Assembly (NCBI GenBank): GCA_944392255.1
Contig: CALXVY010000008.1
Location: forward strand, 1-61,389
Direction: 5' to 3'
DNA length: 61,389 nucleotides
Origin: an uncultured Alphaproteobacteria bacterium
GTDB lineage: Bacteria; Pseudomonadota; Alphaproteobacteria; RF32; CAG-239
The position numbers were made by a program, and so were the translations under genes. Below are positions 51,701 through 60,196 of the stretch, one piece after another (position 1 is the first letter of the stretch; every line of letters starts with the position of its first letter). The notes below the pieces were generated by a model. It saw nothing but the letters and a program-made list of their open reading frames with translations, had not been told where the DNA came from and ran no database searches.

Positions 51701-52151
51701 TGCGGTTCAGCCAGATGGTTCTGTTATTGATATAAATAATCAAAATATTGGACGAGCATTGCCGGATGGCAGCGTTATTAGTGATGCCGGAAAGTTATAT
51801 GGCGATGTTTTGATGGGCGATATTGTTATCGGTAATAATGATAAAGTTGTGGGTTATATCAATATAGATGGTACAATTCGTGCAAAAGATGGTAATATCA
51901 TCGGCAGAACATTATCAAAAGATTTGGCAATAGATAAGGAAGGAAATATTATCGGACGTATCTTTAAGATCGGAGCAGCCATTCTCAAAAATGACGGAAA
52001 ATATATTGGAAGACTAACGTCAGAAGGAAGGGTTGTAAATAGTAGCGGAGAAAACATAGGCTATGTAAAGAATAATGGTTCATACATAGACTTAGATAAA
52101 AAAGTATCGGGATATGTTCTGACTGAAGTCGCCAAAAACCGGAGGAATTAG
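48726..52151 (+). CDS. Inner-membrane-anchored giant repeat protein of the virB locus
   Basis: 1141 aa from the ATG at 48726, which overlaps the virB9 stop (ATGA); an ATG at 48729 is also possible. A single membrane helix lies at about 25-45, as in VirB10 N-termini. Residues of about 95-205 form a beta domain with a likely disulfide (FDDKCSGKTLSGKETCHITM), like immunoglobulin-type ASH modules. From about 230 to the end runs a 17-residue repeat, DGxVVDKxGNVVGRVxP. No C-terminal VirB10 domain is present. The next gene supplies that domain. It probably forms the inner-membrane half of a split VirB10. Confidence 0.75.
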   Translation: MMKNEKEPQAPLTHSESYVKKTNRIILIVGISSLVIFLLGVMLLITEDNNNYEYEEPSFTDNDDVINIGTESPLLDNSIEFQTIEDIGIPITTTPNPIPLGEVVLGTDAKNVLTIGTNGKASIKILSVLLADPPADGFNFDDKCSGKTLSGKETCHITMTWVPVVAGNVQNNFIVSWHETNVSSQNAKSEKVPVIGSAVTKEECTSCELPIATETNNKDFVKQAIGTDGQIIGTIDKDGLVKDASQKVIGRTNNNGLIIGDNGNIIGIADNQRVVLDENGNVIGYVNADGTVVDKNGNVVGRVLPDGTVVDKDGNVVGRAVETGYVYDENGNIIGKVMPDGSVVDKNGNIIGRVNGKGEVVDLKGNVLGTVSKQGRVAVDKNGNKLGVVMPNGSVVDSSGKTVGYLDENDNVVKDKIIGVSGNRGRLAIGPDGKVLGYINDKNQVIDENGNVIGWVDENGNVYNNNAELIGKVDSSKNLALDTTGKVIGYVDNAGKVKDFGGNELGSLNKNGKIVANTPEILGALVETRMLPITPKGTLLGKVSNDGSIYNSQQEIIGRVLSNGLVKDVSGSEVIARMLRGGIVIGFGCKQIGVLDSDGKIKKNNEEIKARINFDGTVTDISGRYLGEVVPTGKVYNNQCAYIGDARVDGLVYDRDGKYAGCLNPDGTVLDEKGNIIGRVGYKGMVVDYNNKYLGMVGNNNLVYNVQKEAVGCVNMDGEVLNKKGGYAGRVIEPKYAFDLDGNFLDKVDDSGLIIRPEGEARLSFNNLILDNQNNIVGFAIDEKSSVLDVNGNLIGYPFLDGKVYSTRGVNVGKLKSINGFYGKKFGKIVFQGNVVDFEGKMLGMSLPDGKVVNKFGEILGHIDAKGMFFNSKGEYQGAILQKGAAIGYDGSYLGYVMNNGRVLDFEGKDSGRMTSDGKVVNAKGDVIGEIVPEDIVIDTWGYYRGIVNGMGDILDKKNEVIGIILPGGSSDGEYSILRKGAVIDFSGEISGAVQPDGSVIDINNQNIGRALPDGSVISDAGKLYGDVLMGDIVIGNNDKVVGYINIDGTIRAKDGNIIGRTLSKDLAIDKEGNIIGRIFKIGAAILKNDGKYIGRLTSEGRVVNSSGENIGYVKNNGSYIDLDKKVSGYVLTEVAKNRRN
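49400..52080 (+). repeat. 51-bp coding repeat array (17-residue units), first gene
   Basis: Several dozen degenerate units of the type DGTVVDKNGNVVGRVLP. Units near 49540-49950 are the most regular, and later ones drift in length and sequence. Confidence 0.85.
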
Positions 52152-52154
52152 ACA

Positions 52155-55100
52155 TTGAGTATAAAAAAACGAAATCTATGGCAAAGATTAAAACAAATAG
52201 CAAAAGTTTCGACTTTTGCTTTTTGCGGATTGTTTTACTGTGTGCAAAATACCAATGCTCAAGAAATCACAGCTATAGATTTTAACGGAGATGTCTTAGG
52301 AAAAGTAATCCCCGATGGTAATGTTGTCGGGTTTAATAATCAATTGATAGGCAATATCAATGCCGATAGTATGATTATAAATTTTGATGGAAAAATGATA
52401 GGCGGTGTTGTTCCTCAAGGTGTGGCTATATCTAATGATACCAGCTTTTTAGGAAAAGTCAGCACGGACGGAACGGTGAGAGCACCTTCGGGTAAAGTGA
52501 TTGGTAAAGTTTTACCAAGCGGTTTGGTTGTTAATGACTATTATGAAATTTTAGGTGCTGTCTTATTTCCGGGATTGGTCTACAATGATGAAGGAAAAAC
52601 CGTTGGCCGTTTAACCGGAGATGGACAATATACGGATTTGAAGGGGCAAAAAATAGGTTTTATTACGCCGGACGGATACGCTTACCGCCGCATTGGAGAT
52701 AGTTTTGCTTTAGATGGATTGCTTATTTCAAGCAAAATGGTTGTTTCCTTAAATGGAGATTTTCTGGGAAGTATTGCTCCCGGAGGAGATGTTTCGGATT
52801 TTGATGGAAATATAATTGGTAAAATAAAAGCCAATGGTTATGTTTATAACGAAAAAAATGAAATAATCGGCGGAATGGTTAAATCTGGCTATGGTTTTGA
52901 TAATTATGGTCGCTATTTGGGATATGTTGGTTACAACGGCGAAGTATTAAATGCTGGCAAAGTTGTAGGCAAACAAAGAGCCGATGGAACAATCTTAAAT
53001 GATAAAAAAGAATTAATCGGGGTTACAATTAGCCTTTCGTCAACGGCTACGGATTCGCAAGGAAAATACATCGGACGAATTATTCCGGAAGGGAAAATTG
53101 CTTTATCTAAAGAAGAAATTGGCCAAGTTTCCGCGCGTTCATCTATTGTTGATAAAGATGGTAACCAGATTGGAAGTTTGATAAAAACTGGTCCTGTTTT
53201 TGATTACAAATCTGCTTTGGTGGGGCATGCTGTAAACAACGGAACCATCATTTCTCTAAAAGGTAGCAATATTGGAATAATGAAAGGCAAATATGCCTAC
53301 AATTTACAAGGACGAATTATAGGTTCTGTGATGAAGCCGTCCTTAGTTTTTGATAATAATAAATATATTGGCATGAGTGGTATTTCCGGAAATCTTGCGG
53401 GAGAAAAAAATTCACTCAAAGTAACGCCATTCGGAAATGCCCTTTCTTCAGAAGGTCAATTTAGCGGTATGAGTTTTCTGCCTCAGGGAATATACAATAA
53501 AATCGGTGCAAAAATCGCTGAACTAAATGTTAATGGTAAAGCAGTCCTTTCTGAAAAGGATGTGGACGGAAGAATAATGCCGTCAGGATATTTGTTCAAT
53601 GAGCAAAACGAATTTTTAGGAAAGATTTTAGAGAATGGATATGCCGTTAACAATCTGGCGGAAAAAATCGGCAATTCTACTCAGGTGAATTTAATTACAG
53701 ATAAAAATCAAAAGATTGTAGGAAAAATTGTTCCAGAAAACTTTGTCATTAAGACAGAACAAGCTAATTCTTCAGATGTTATGCCGACAATCGGAAAAGC
53801 AATTAATGCTATTTTGGCATTTGATTTTGACGGAAAGCTGCAAGGCTATGTTAATGATAATGGTGAAGTTCTTGACTTTTCTTATAATAAAAAAGGTAAA
53901 GTATCATCAAATCGCTATATATTGGATAATAATAACATTTTAAGCGGCTATGCTATGGAAAATCTAAATATAGTTGATGAAAAATGTGAATTACTGGGCT
54001 TCGTAACGCCTCGAGGTGATGTTAGAAATTATAAAGATATATATTTAGGAACTGTTTTGAATAACGGAGAAGTTGTCAATGAAACGGGAGCCGTAATGGG
54101 TCATGCCGCAATATCAGGTATTGTCATAGATGACAACGGAAAAAATATTGGTACAACAAATAAAATTGGACAAGTTATAGATAAAGAAGGCAAAATTTTA
54201 GGGTGCATCAACCATAGAGGCTTAGTCAAAAATAATGATGGTAAGATTTTTGCTGGTTTACTACCATCAAATTTGGTTATGGATTTTGAAAATAAAATTA
54301 TCGGAAGAACAAGCATAGATGGAAAAGTTATCAGCCAAGATAGCAAGCCAATAGGATTTGTTCAACCTGATGGCAATGTAAAAGACCGTAGCGGAAAATC
54401 TTTGGGGCAAGTCTTTAAATATACGGTAGCCTTTGATGATGAAGGTAATTATATCGGCCGCGTAACCGAAGACGGAAAAGTATATGACAATAAAAATAGC
54501 CTAATAGGAAATGTGCTTTTTGATGGAAATGTTGTTCGAGAAAATAGACATTTAGGCTTTGCTCTATATGATTTTTATGCGTATGACAATGCTTTTCATG
54601 TGGTCGGAATAATTGGTAAAGACGGTGTTGTTAAAAATACTAATAACCAAACCATTGGAAACATAAAAAGAGGCTTTATCCTAAATTCAGATGGTCAGGT
54701 TATTGCAAGAGGTAATAGAGATTATTATATTCGTAACGATAACCAAGAGATTATCGGAGAATTATATTTAGATGGCAATGTCATAAACAACCAAGGACAA
54801 GTTGTTGGAAAGTTAGATGCTTCTGGCGGAATAATAAATTCACGCGGAGAGAAAATCGCCCAAGCAAAGCCTTTGCAATATTATAGTCGCGTTAATATCA
54901 TTGAAGAAGATAACAAAAATATTGTTATTGGAGCAGATGGTTCTGTTTTAGGGTATAGCGATGATAAAGGAAATTTGTTTGATAAAAATAACAAAATTAT
55001 TTCAGATGTAAAAATAGATAAAAGAGGCTTTGTTGTCGGAAAAGACGGTAATATGGTTGGCCGTATTATAAATCCGGATAATGTTTTGGATAAAGATGGC

Positions 55101-57200
55101 AATATTATCGGTAAAAAAGATAAAGACGGAAATGTTTTAGATGAAAATGGCGTAAACATCGGTAAAATAGATGCTTCCGGCTTTTTGAAAAATGCTCAAG
55201 GCGATATAATTGGCTACGCAGCAGACAACAATAATGTTGTAAATGAAGATGGTAAGATTGTCGGTCGGTTGCAAGAAAATGGCAGCGTGGTTAATGATAA
55301 AGGGCAGAATATTGCGGAAAAAGATGCCAATAATAATATTGTTGATAAGAATGGAAATATTGTTGGAATTTTAGATGACAGTAATGCCGTTAGAAATAAC
55401 AAAGGAAAAATTATTGCTCATGTTCAACCGGATAATAAAGTGGTTGATTTTAAGGGTAGAATAATCGGTATAAAAGATGCCGCCGGAAGAATTATTGATA
55501 AAATGGGCAATATTATTGGTAAGTTATTTGCAGATGGTCGTATTTTTGATGATAAAGGAAATTTGGTTGGAAATTTGCAAACAGACGGCACCATAAAAGA
55601 TTTAAATGGAAAAATTATTGGACAAGTAGATGAAAAAGGCAATGCGATAGATGCCAATAATAATGTCATAGGAGGAATGGGCCTCAATTGGTATGAAAAA
55701 GCCCCCTCAACAAGTGCAAAGAAAGATGATTTTGTTCCGGTCGTTGGAACACTTGGCGAAAAAAAGGAAAAATTAGATAAAAAATATCGCAAGTCTCTAA
55801 ATATAGCCTTAACACCCGATGGTGGATATTTAGGCGAGATAATGGATGACGGAACCGTCGTTGATAAAAAAGGAAGAGTTGTCGGACAAAAAATGCCCGA
55901 TGGCTTGATTGTCGATAAGGATGGAACATTAATAGGAATAGAAGAGATTAAGAAACCAAAAGAAAGCGAAATTTTTGTTCCTGCCGGCAGTTTTGGAGAA
56001 GGCTCCGCTTATGGTATAGGTGTAGGCCCGGGGGACAACTTAGGTCCTGGAGGCGGCTATGGTCCGGGAGAAAGATACAACCAACAAAGAAGTGCAGCAT
56101 TAGCCGTAGCACAAGGTCAAAGACGTCAAAATATGCAAGTTGGTAAAATTAGCACTAATGTCCGCAAAGAAGCTTTTGACGGCATGCAAAAAGATTGGAC
56201 GGAACAAGGAATAGAAAAGTCCTTATCTTCATGGCGTGTTGATATGAGTCAGATGATTTTGGCCGATAAACCAATTCCGGCAGTTTTAGCTCGCTCAATT
56301 GATTCAAATAACCCAACTCCGGTAACAGCTTTTGTAGAAAGAAATGTATATGCGGAAGAAGGTCGAAATATTTTAATACCAGCAGGAAGTCGTTTTATTG
56401 GAGAGTTAGGCGGTTTGTCACCGACATCAGAGGCATCATCAGAGTCCGCAAAGGTTCAAATCAGTTGGCAAAGATTGATACGCCCCGATGGTTCAATGTT
56501 TAAATTTGATGGTTTAACAGCAGATGCACAAGGCCGAGGCGGTGCATTGGGATATATGGATAAACAATTATTCAAACGCTATACAATGCCTGTCATGACT
56601 ACGGTTTTGACCAGTACAATGGCTTATTTAATGGCAACAGATGATGATGGCACAGGAGATACAGAAAGCTCCAAGCAAGAAGCCGCTAATGATGCACGTC
56701 AAAACTTCTTAGACCAAATGAATCAGATGTTTGAGCAAATTTTGCAGGATAAATCAAGCATCCAAGCCATGTCATACGTTCCAGCCGGAACGCGCATAAT
56801 CATTTTCCCCAAAGTGGATTTATGGTTAAGAACAGTTGAAAATGATGCTGATGCAGCAGAATATGAAGGTAAACCGAAAGTTTTGATTGATGACCAAGCC
56901 AGATTACGCGAAAATTCTGGTTCAAATGCGGGAGGTAGTAGTGTAAGTACAACTTCCGATAATGGTCAAGTAAGTTATCAAGAAGAAAATGGAGAAAAAC
57001 CAAAATCGGTACCATTAATTGCCGATGATAGATTTAATGATAATAAGAAAAATCAACAAAATATAGTCCCGCCACCACCACCGTCATCATCGGTATCAAT
57101 GTCATCGGGAGGACAAAATAACAGTGCAAACATATCTAGACCAGGAACAACTGAAAGTGGGCAAAAGAATTCTAATAATTCCGTTCCTCAGCTGTTCTAG
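52155..57200 (+). CDS. virB10: Giant VirB10-like protein with N-terminal signal peptide and repeat array
   Basis: 1681 aa with a TTG start at 52155 and GGAGGA 8 nt upstream. A cleavable signal peptide (ending NTNAQ) replaces the usual VirB10 inner-membrane anchor. The 17-residue repeats fill about 37-1270. A Gly/Pro-rich linker (GVGPGDNLGPGGGYGPGE) follows. The VirB10/TrbI domain (about 1330-1560) has PIPAVLARSID, ILIPAGSRFIGELGG and SWQRLIRPDGSMFKFDG. It also has the hydrophobic antenna region MPVMTTVLTSTMAYLM, then VPAGTRIIIFPKVDLWL. It forms the outer-membrane channel. CagY of Helicobacter is a comparable repeat-rich VirB10. Confidence 0.9.
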   Translation: MSIKKRNLWQRLKQIAKVSTFAFCGLFYCVQNTNAQEITAIDFNGDVLGKVIPDGNVVGFNNQLIGNINADSMIINFDGKMIGGVVPQGVAISNDTSFLGKVSTDGTVRAPSGKVIGKVLPSGLVVNDYYEILGAVLFPGLVYNDEGKTVGRLTGDGQYTDLKGQKIGFITPDGYAYRRIGDSFALDGLLISSKMVVSLNGDFLGSIAPGGDVSDFDGNIIGKIKANGYVYNEKNEIIGGMVKSGYGFDNYGRYLGYVGYNGEVLNAGKVVGKQRADGTILNDKKELIGVTISLSSTATDSQGKYIGRIIPEGKIALSKEEIGQVSARSSIVDKDGNQIGSLIKTGPVFDYKSALVGHAVNNGTIISLKGSNIGIMKGKYAYNLQGRIIGSVMKPSLVFDNNKYIGMSGISGNLAGEKNSLKVTPFGNALSSEGQFSGMSFLPQGIYNKIGAKIAELNVNGKAVLSEKDVDGRIMPSGYLFNEQNEFLGKILENGYAVNNLAEKIGNSTQVNLITDKNQKIVGKIVPENFVIKTEQANSSDVMPTIGKAINAILAFDFDGKLQGYVNDNGEVLDFSYNKKGKVSSNRYILDNNNILSGYAMENLNIVDEKCELLGFVTPRGDVRNYKDIYLGTVLNNGEVVNETGAVMGHAAISGIVIDDNGKNIGTTNKIGQVIDKEGKILGCINHRGLVKNNDGKIFAGLLPSNLVMDFENKIIGRTSIDGKVISQDSKPIGFVQPDGNVKDRSGKSLGQVFKYTVAFDDEGNYIGRVTEDGKVYDNKNSLIGNVLFDGNVVRENRHLGFALYDFYAYDNAFHVVGIIGKDGVVKNTNNQTIGNIKRGFILNSDGQVIARGNRDYYIRNDNQEIIGELYLDGNVINNQGQVVGKLDASGGIINSRGEKIAQAKPLQYYSRVNIIEEDNKNIVIGADGSVLGYSDDKGNLFDKNNKIISDVKIDKRGFVVGKDGNMVGRIINPDNVLDKDGNIIGKKDKDGNVLDENGVNIGKIDASGFLKNAQGDIIGYAADNNNVVNEDGKIVGRLQENGSVVNDKGQNIAEKDANNNIVDKNGNIVGILDDSNAVRNNKGKIIAHVQPDNKVVDFKGRIIGIKDAAGRIIDKMGNIIGKLFADGRIFDDKGNLVGNLQTDGTIKDLNGKIIGQVDEKGNAIDANNNVIGGMGLNWYEKAPSTSAKKDDFVPVVGTLGEKKEKLDKKYRKSLNIALTPDGGYLGEIMDDGTVVDKKGRVVGQKMPDGLIVDKDGTLIGIEEIKKPKESEIFVPAGSFGEGSAYGIGVGPGDNLGPGGGYGPGERYNQQRSAALAVAQGQRRQNMQVGKISTNVRKEAFDGMQKDWTEQGIEKSLSSWRVDMSQMILADKPIPAVLARSIDSNNPTPVTAFVERNVYAEEGRNILIPAGSRFIGELGGLSPTSEASSESAKVQISWQRLIRPDGSMFKFDGLTADAQGRGGALGYMDKQLFKRYTMPVMTTVLTSTMAYLMATDDDGTGDTESSKQEAANDARQNFLDQMNQMFEQILQDKSSIQAMSYVPAGTRIIIFPKVDLWLRTVENDADAAEYEGKPKVLIDDQARLRENSGSNAGGSSVSTTSDNGQVSYQEENGEKPKSVPLIADDRFNDNKKNQQNIVPPPPPSSSVSMSSGGQNNSANISRPGTTESGQKNSNNSVPQLF
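52270..55950 (+). repeat. 51-bp coding repeat array (17-residue units), virB10 gene
   Basis: The same repeat type as in the preceding gene begins directly after the signal peptide. The most regular units lie at about 55030-55680. Length and sequence vary in the front part. Confidence 0.85.
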
Positions 57201-57212
57201 AAGGAGAAGAAA

Positions 57213-58181
57213 ATGACATTTGCCGTATTAGAATCAGTGCTCAGACCTCTATCATATTGGTATAATCAAGAAAATATAGAAGAGGTTGCGATAAACCGCT
57301 CTGGGCAAATATGGCTTCGCCTAAGAGGAAAAAGAGCATATCCGTGGGTAATGTACAAAGATGAAAAATTAACTAAAGATTATTTGGTTGATTTACTCTA
57401 CATCATAGCCAATACCTATGAGCTGCCCTTTGACCCTGTTTCCGGAAGTCCAGTTGTTTATGCAACCATTCCTGGAGAACACCGTTTTTCAGCCATCGCC
57501 GGAAAAAATGTCATGTATGACCAAGATGATTTAACCGGAGGTGTGGCATTAACCATACGTATTCATAGCGATGATGTGGCATTTGGTTTAGGTGATTATG
57601 GCTTGTCCCAAGGAACAAAATTGCACCAAATTAATGTGCTAAAACAAATCAAAGATCCTGATGATCCTTATGAAAAATTATTGTTAAGTATAAAGAGAGG
57701 TGACCATATTTTAGTTTCTGGTGCAACGGCAACGGGAAAAACCACATTTTTAAACAATCTATTGAAGATTCTAGACATCCACAAACGCATATTGACTATT
57801 GAGGATACGCGAGAATTGATTGTTCCTCACCCTAACAGAGTCCATATTACACTTTCTCGTACGGAACAAACCAACGATTTAACTTATGCTAAGGTGATTG
57901 ACTTGGTAGTACGTTTTACACCAGATGCCATAATTGGCGGAGAGATATCTACAAGTAATGCGGCAGCAATATGGGAGCTTATGGGTTCAGGACATGACAA
58001 CTGTCTGGCCACCATTCACGCAGAGAGTTCTGAAGCGGCATATAATGCTTTTGTAGATAGAATAATGCACTCGTCTCCAACTATTGACAGAAACAAAACC
58101 ATAGCAGAAATGAAAAAGAAATTACGTGTGGTTCAAATCAACAGAGATGGTAACTTACGTGCGGTTACAGAAGTAACATAA
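57213..58181 (+). CDS. virB11: VirB11-family traffic ATPase
   Basis: 322 aa. AGAAGGAGAAGAAA precedes the ATG. The N-terminal domain (1-130) has VAINRSGQIWLR and PGEHRFSAI. The C-terminal ATPase has Walker A SGATATGKTTF (170-177), an Asp box LTIEDTREL, Walker B AIIGGEIST (E244) and a His box GSGHDNCLATIHAES. The hexamer binds VirB4 and switches between pilus building and secretion. It is the last gene of the plus-strand locus, with a terminator. Confidence 0.92.
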   Translation: MTFAVLESVLRPLSYWYNQENIEEVAINRSGQIWLRLRGKRAYPWVMYKDEKLTKDYLVDLLYIIANTYELPFDPVSGSPVVYATIPGEHRFSAIAGKNVMYDQDDLTGGVALTIRIHSDDVAFGLGDYGLSQGTKLHQINVLKQIKDPDDPYEKLLLSIKRGDHILVSGATATGKTTFLNNLLKILDIHKRILTIEDTRELIVPHPNRVHITLSRTEQTNDLTYAKVIDLVVRFTPDAIIGGEISTSNAAAIWELMGSGHDNCLATIHAESSEAAYNAFVDRIMHSSPTIDRNKTIAEMKKKLRVVQINRDGNLRAVTEVT

Positions 58182-58182
58182 T

Positions 58183-58213
58183 AAAAAAATCCCGATTTTA
58201 TCGGGATTTTTTT
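58183..58213. terminator. Bidirectional terminator at the end of the virB locus
   Basis: AAAAAATCCCGA / TCGGGATTTTTT around TTTTA, between convergent genes. Confidence 0.9.
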
Positions 58214-58214
58214 A

Positions 58215-58916
58215 TTATTGTAATGGCGGAATATTAAATTGAGCAATTTCACCGGGTTTAATTTTTCGGTTGGAATAACGCATATTCCCGGTTTCAATAA
58301 TAAAACGCTGACGACCCGTCAACTGAGATGCCAAATCATAAAAATCGCTGGCATTCAATTCTTGTCTCTGCGGATTCATAATATAAAGAACACAACCTTG
58401 AGTCTTTTCAGCTAAACCGCAACGAGCTCTTCCTCTTGGTACTTCTGAGTTGACGACAACGCCTTGTAAACCATCACGGACAACTTTTTGTTCTCCAAGA
58501 AAAATTTTAGAAAATAAAATGCCAATAACAAAAGCCCCAATACCGATGGCAATAGCAACTTTTTTTGCAACAAAGTTGCTGTTTTGAAAAGAAGATAAAA
58601 ATCCTGGATTTTGCTCTGGAGCAATATCATCATCACTAATAAAGCGAGGCATTTCATCATTTTGAAAATTTTGCTGATTATTAAGAAAATTAGCATCCGA
58701 AACAGTCGGTAAGTTCGAGTTGTCGAGATAAGTATCTAAATTAAATGCATCGACATCATTCAAATTAGGCTTAGAAAAATTTTCGTTTGGAATATTAGGA
58801 GAAGCCGGTACATTTTCCCCTTGAGGTACAATACGCTTAATTGGACGTTTAACTTTTTTAAGACGACGTCTGGGATCCGGATTTATAGGGGATTGAAAAT
58901 TTGTTGTATCATTCAT
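58215..58916 (-). CDS. Single-pass membrane protein, unknown
   Basis: 233 aa from ATG 58916, with GGAG 8 nt upstream; the TTG at 58934 is less likely. The N-terminal half is cytoplasmic, basic at first (RRRLKKVKRPIKR), then Asn/Asp-rich. A membrane helix lies at about 125-147. The periplasmic C-domain has RGRARCGLAEKTQGCVLYI with two Cys and ends NIPPLQ. The layout resembles small inner-membrane components of type IV pili or secretion systems. It shares a strand and tight spacing with the secretin-like lipoprotein upstream. Confidence 0.65.
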   Translation of the reverse strand: MNDTTNFQSPINPDPRRRLKKVKRPIKRIVPQGENVPASPNIPNENFSKPNLNDVDAFNLDTYLDNSNLPTVSDANFLNNQQNFQNDEMPRFISDDDIAPEQNPGFLSSFQNSNFVAKKVAIAIGIGAFVIGILFSKIFLGEQKVVRDGLQGVVVNSEVPRGRARCGLAEKTQGCVLYIMNPQRQELNASDFYDLASQLTGRQRFIIETGNMRYSNRKIKPGEIAQFNIPPLQ

Positions 58917-58936
58917 AAGGATATCTCCGGTCAAAA

Positions 58937-60196
58937 TTAAATTTTATTTTGCAAATGTTGATTTGTTTTCATGGTACGAATAATTCGAGGCACCATAAAG
59001 ACAATAGTTTGAGAATTTTTTTCTTTAGAGCCAAAAATTTCGTTAGGAATACCGATAATCAGGAAATTTTCACCTAACTGACTACGAACAGAAAAGCGAG
59101 TTACTTCGCCTTCAGTTGAATCTAAAGTTATATTAGAAAAGATTTTATTATTTTGTTCAATAGATGCTTTGGCTAAAATAGATAAATTAGCATCAATATC
59201 ACTTCTTTGTCCGCATTTACCTACATCAAATCTTGCATACCAGAGGTTAGGAACCACAAATTTACCTTGAGCTACGGGAACAACTTTACCCTGCAAAGAA
59301 AGAAACATATTGAGAGCATCAATATTTAAATCATTAGAAGTTGTTAAAACACGTCCTATGACACCTGTTTTGGCAGATTTTATTGTTCCGTAATCAAAAG
59401 TATTAAGCAAGTTTTGCCATTGAATATCGTTTTGAGGATTATTAGGATAAACTTTCACCACATATACATCAAAAGCAATTAACAACGGATTTTCTTCAAA
59501 ATATCCGATAAGGGTGAGGATTTTGTTTTTAAGTTCAAAATCAGCATCAAAAGTGATAGAATAATCATCCCAATCAGAAGTAATATCGGTAATTCCAGAA
59601 CCACGTAAAACATCAAGCAAAGCCAAAAGAATGGGTCTTGATTTTGGTACATATAAGCTAAAATTAGCTTTACGGCTAATACGCAAAGTTTTGTTGTGAG
59701 CATCATAGAAGTAATAAATTTCCGCAGCATCGGCAATCATTTTAATAACTTCAGAAAGTTCACCGCGTAAATTTTCTGCTGAAATACTTGCATAGGGAGG
59801 GTCTTTGGCAATGAGTTTAATACCGGCTTCTTTAGTGAGTTTATAAAGAGCTTTTTCAGCCGGCATTGTTTCAAAAGAAAATCCAGTTACTTCAAAGCGA
59901 GGCATTAAGTCATTATTTCCGTTTTGAATTAAATTAAAAGCTTTAACATTGTAAGGAATACTGGTAATCATTTGCTGGGTTTGCCAGTTGACCGAGCAGC
60001 GGAGAGGTGTTTCCAAATCAAAAACTTGAGCTCCTTTAGGCGTTTTAATCATATAGGAACTATGAGGTACTGAGATTTTAGCCTCAACACCGGATTTTTT
60101 GAAATTGATAATTGGAGCAGGTTCCTTTTGTTGTTGGCATGCTCCCAGCAAAAAGAGTAATATCAAACTAAAATATATACATTTGCAAAATTTCAT
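58937..60196 (-). CDS. Secretin-like lipoprotein
   Basis: 419 aa. The lipobox is LLGAC. N-domain-like parts include FETMPAEKALYKLTKEAGI, LRGELSEVIKMIADAAEIYY (a secretin STN-type pattern) and LLALLDVLRG. The end, FLIIGIPNEIFGSKE then IVFMVPRIIRTMK, recalls the closing segment of secretins. It is shorter than PilN (539 aa) and appears to lack a full membrane-barrel region. It could form a ring for a second pilus-like or secretion port near the virB locus. The start codon overlaps the stop of the upstream gene (TAATG). Confidence 0.65.
   Translation of the reverse strand: MKFCKCIYFSLILLFLLGACQQQKEPAPIINFKKSGVEAKISVPHSSYMIKTPKGAQVFDLETPLRCSVNWQTQQMITSIPYNVKAFNLIQNGNNDLMPRFEVTGFSFETMPAEKALYKLTKEAGIKLIAKDPPYASISAENLRGELSEVIKMIADAAEIYYFYDAHNKTLRISRKANFSLYVPKSRPILLALLDVLRGSGITDITSDWDDYSITFDADFELKNKILTLIGYFEENPLLIAFDVYVVKVYPNNPQNDIQWQNLLNTFDYGTIKSAKTGVIGRVLTTSNDLNIDALNMFLSLQGKVVPVAQGKFVVPNLWYARFDVGKCGQRSDIDANLSILAKASIEQNNKIFSNITLDSTEGEVTRFSVRSQLGENFLIIGIPNEIFGSKEKNSQTIVFMVPRIIRTMKTNQHLQNKI

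Noticed and set aside
45174..58181. A Dot/Icm (type IVB) secretion system, suggested by the repeat-rich VirB10/DotG-like protein and two DotI-like proteins
   Set aside because: The NPxGF ends of the VirB8s, the VirB3-VirB4 overlap, VirB2-type pilins and a classic VirB9 with FGRSGNRYVFYVRSEG fit the VirB type better. No DotA, IcmT or IcmW-like genes are seen.
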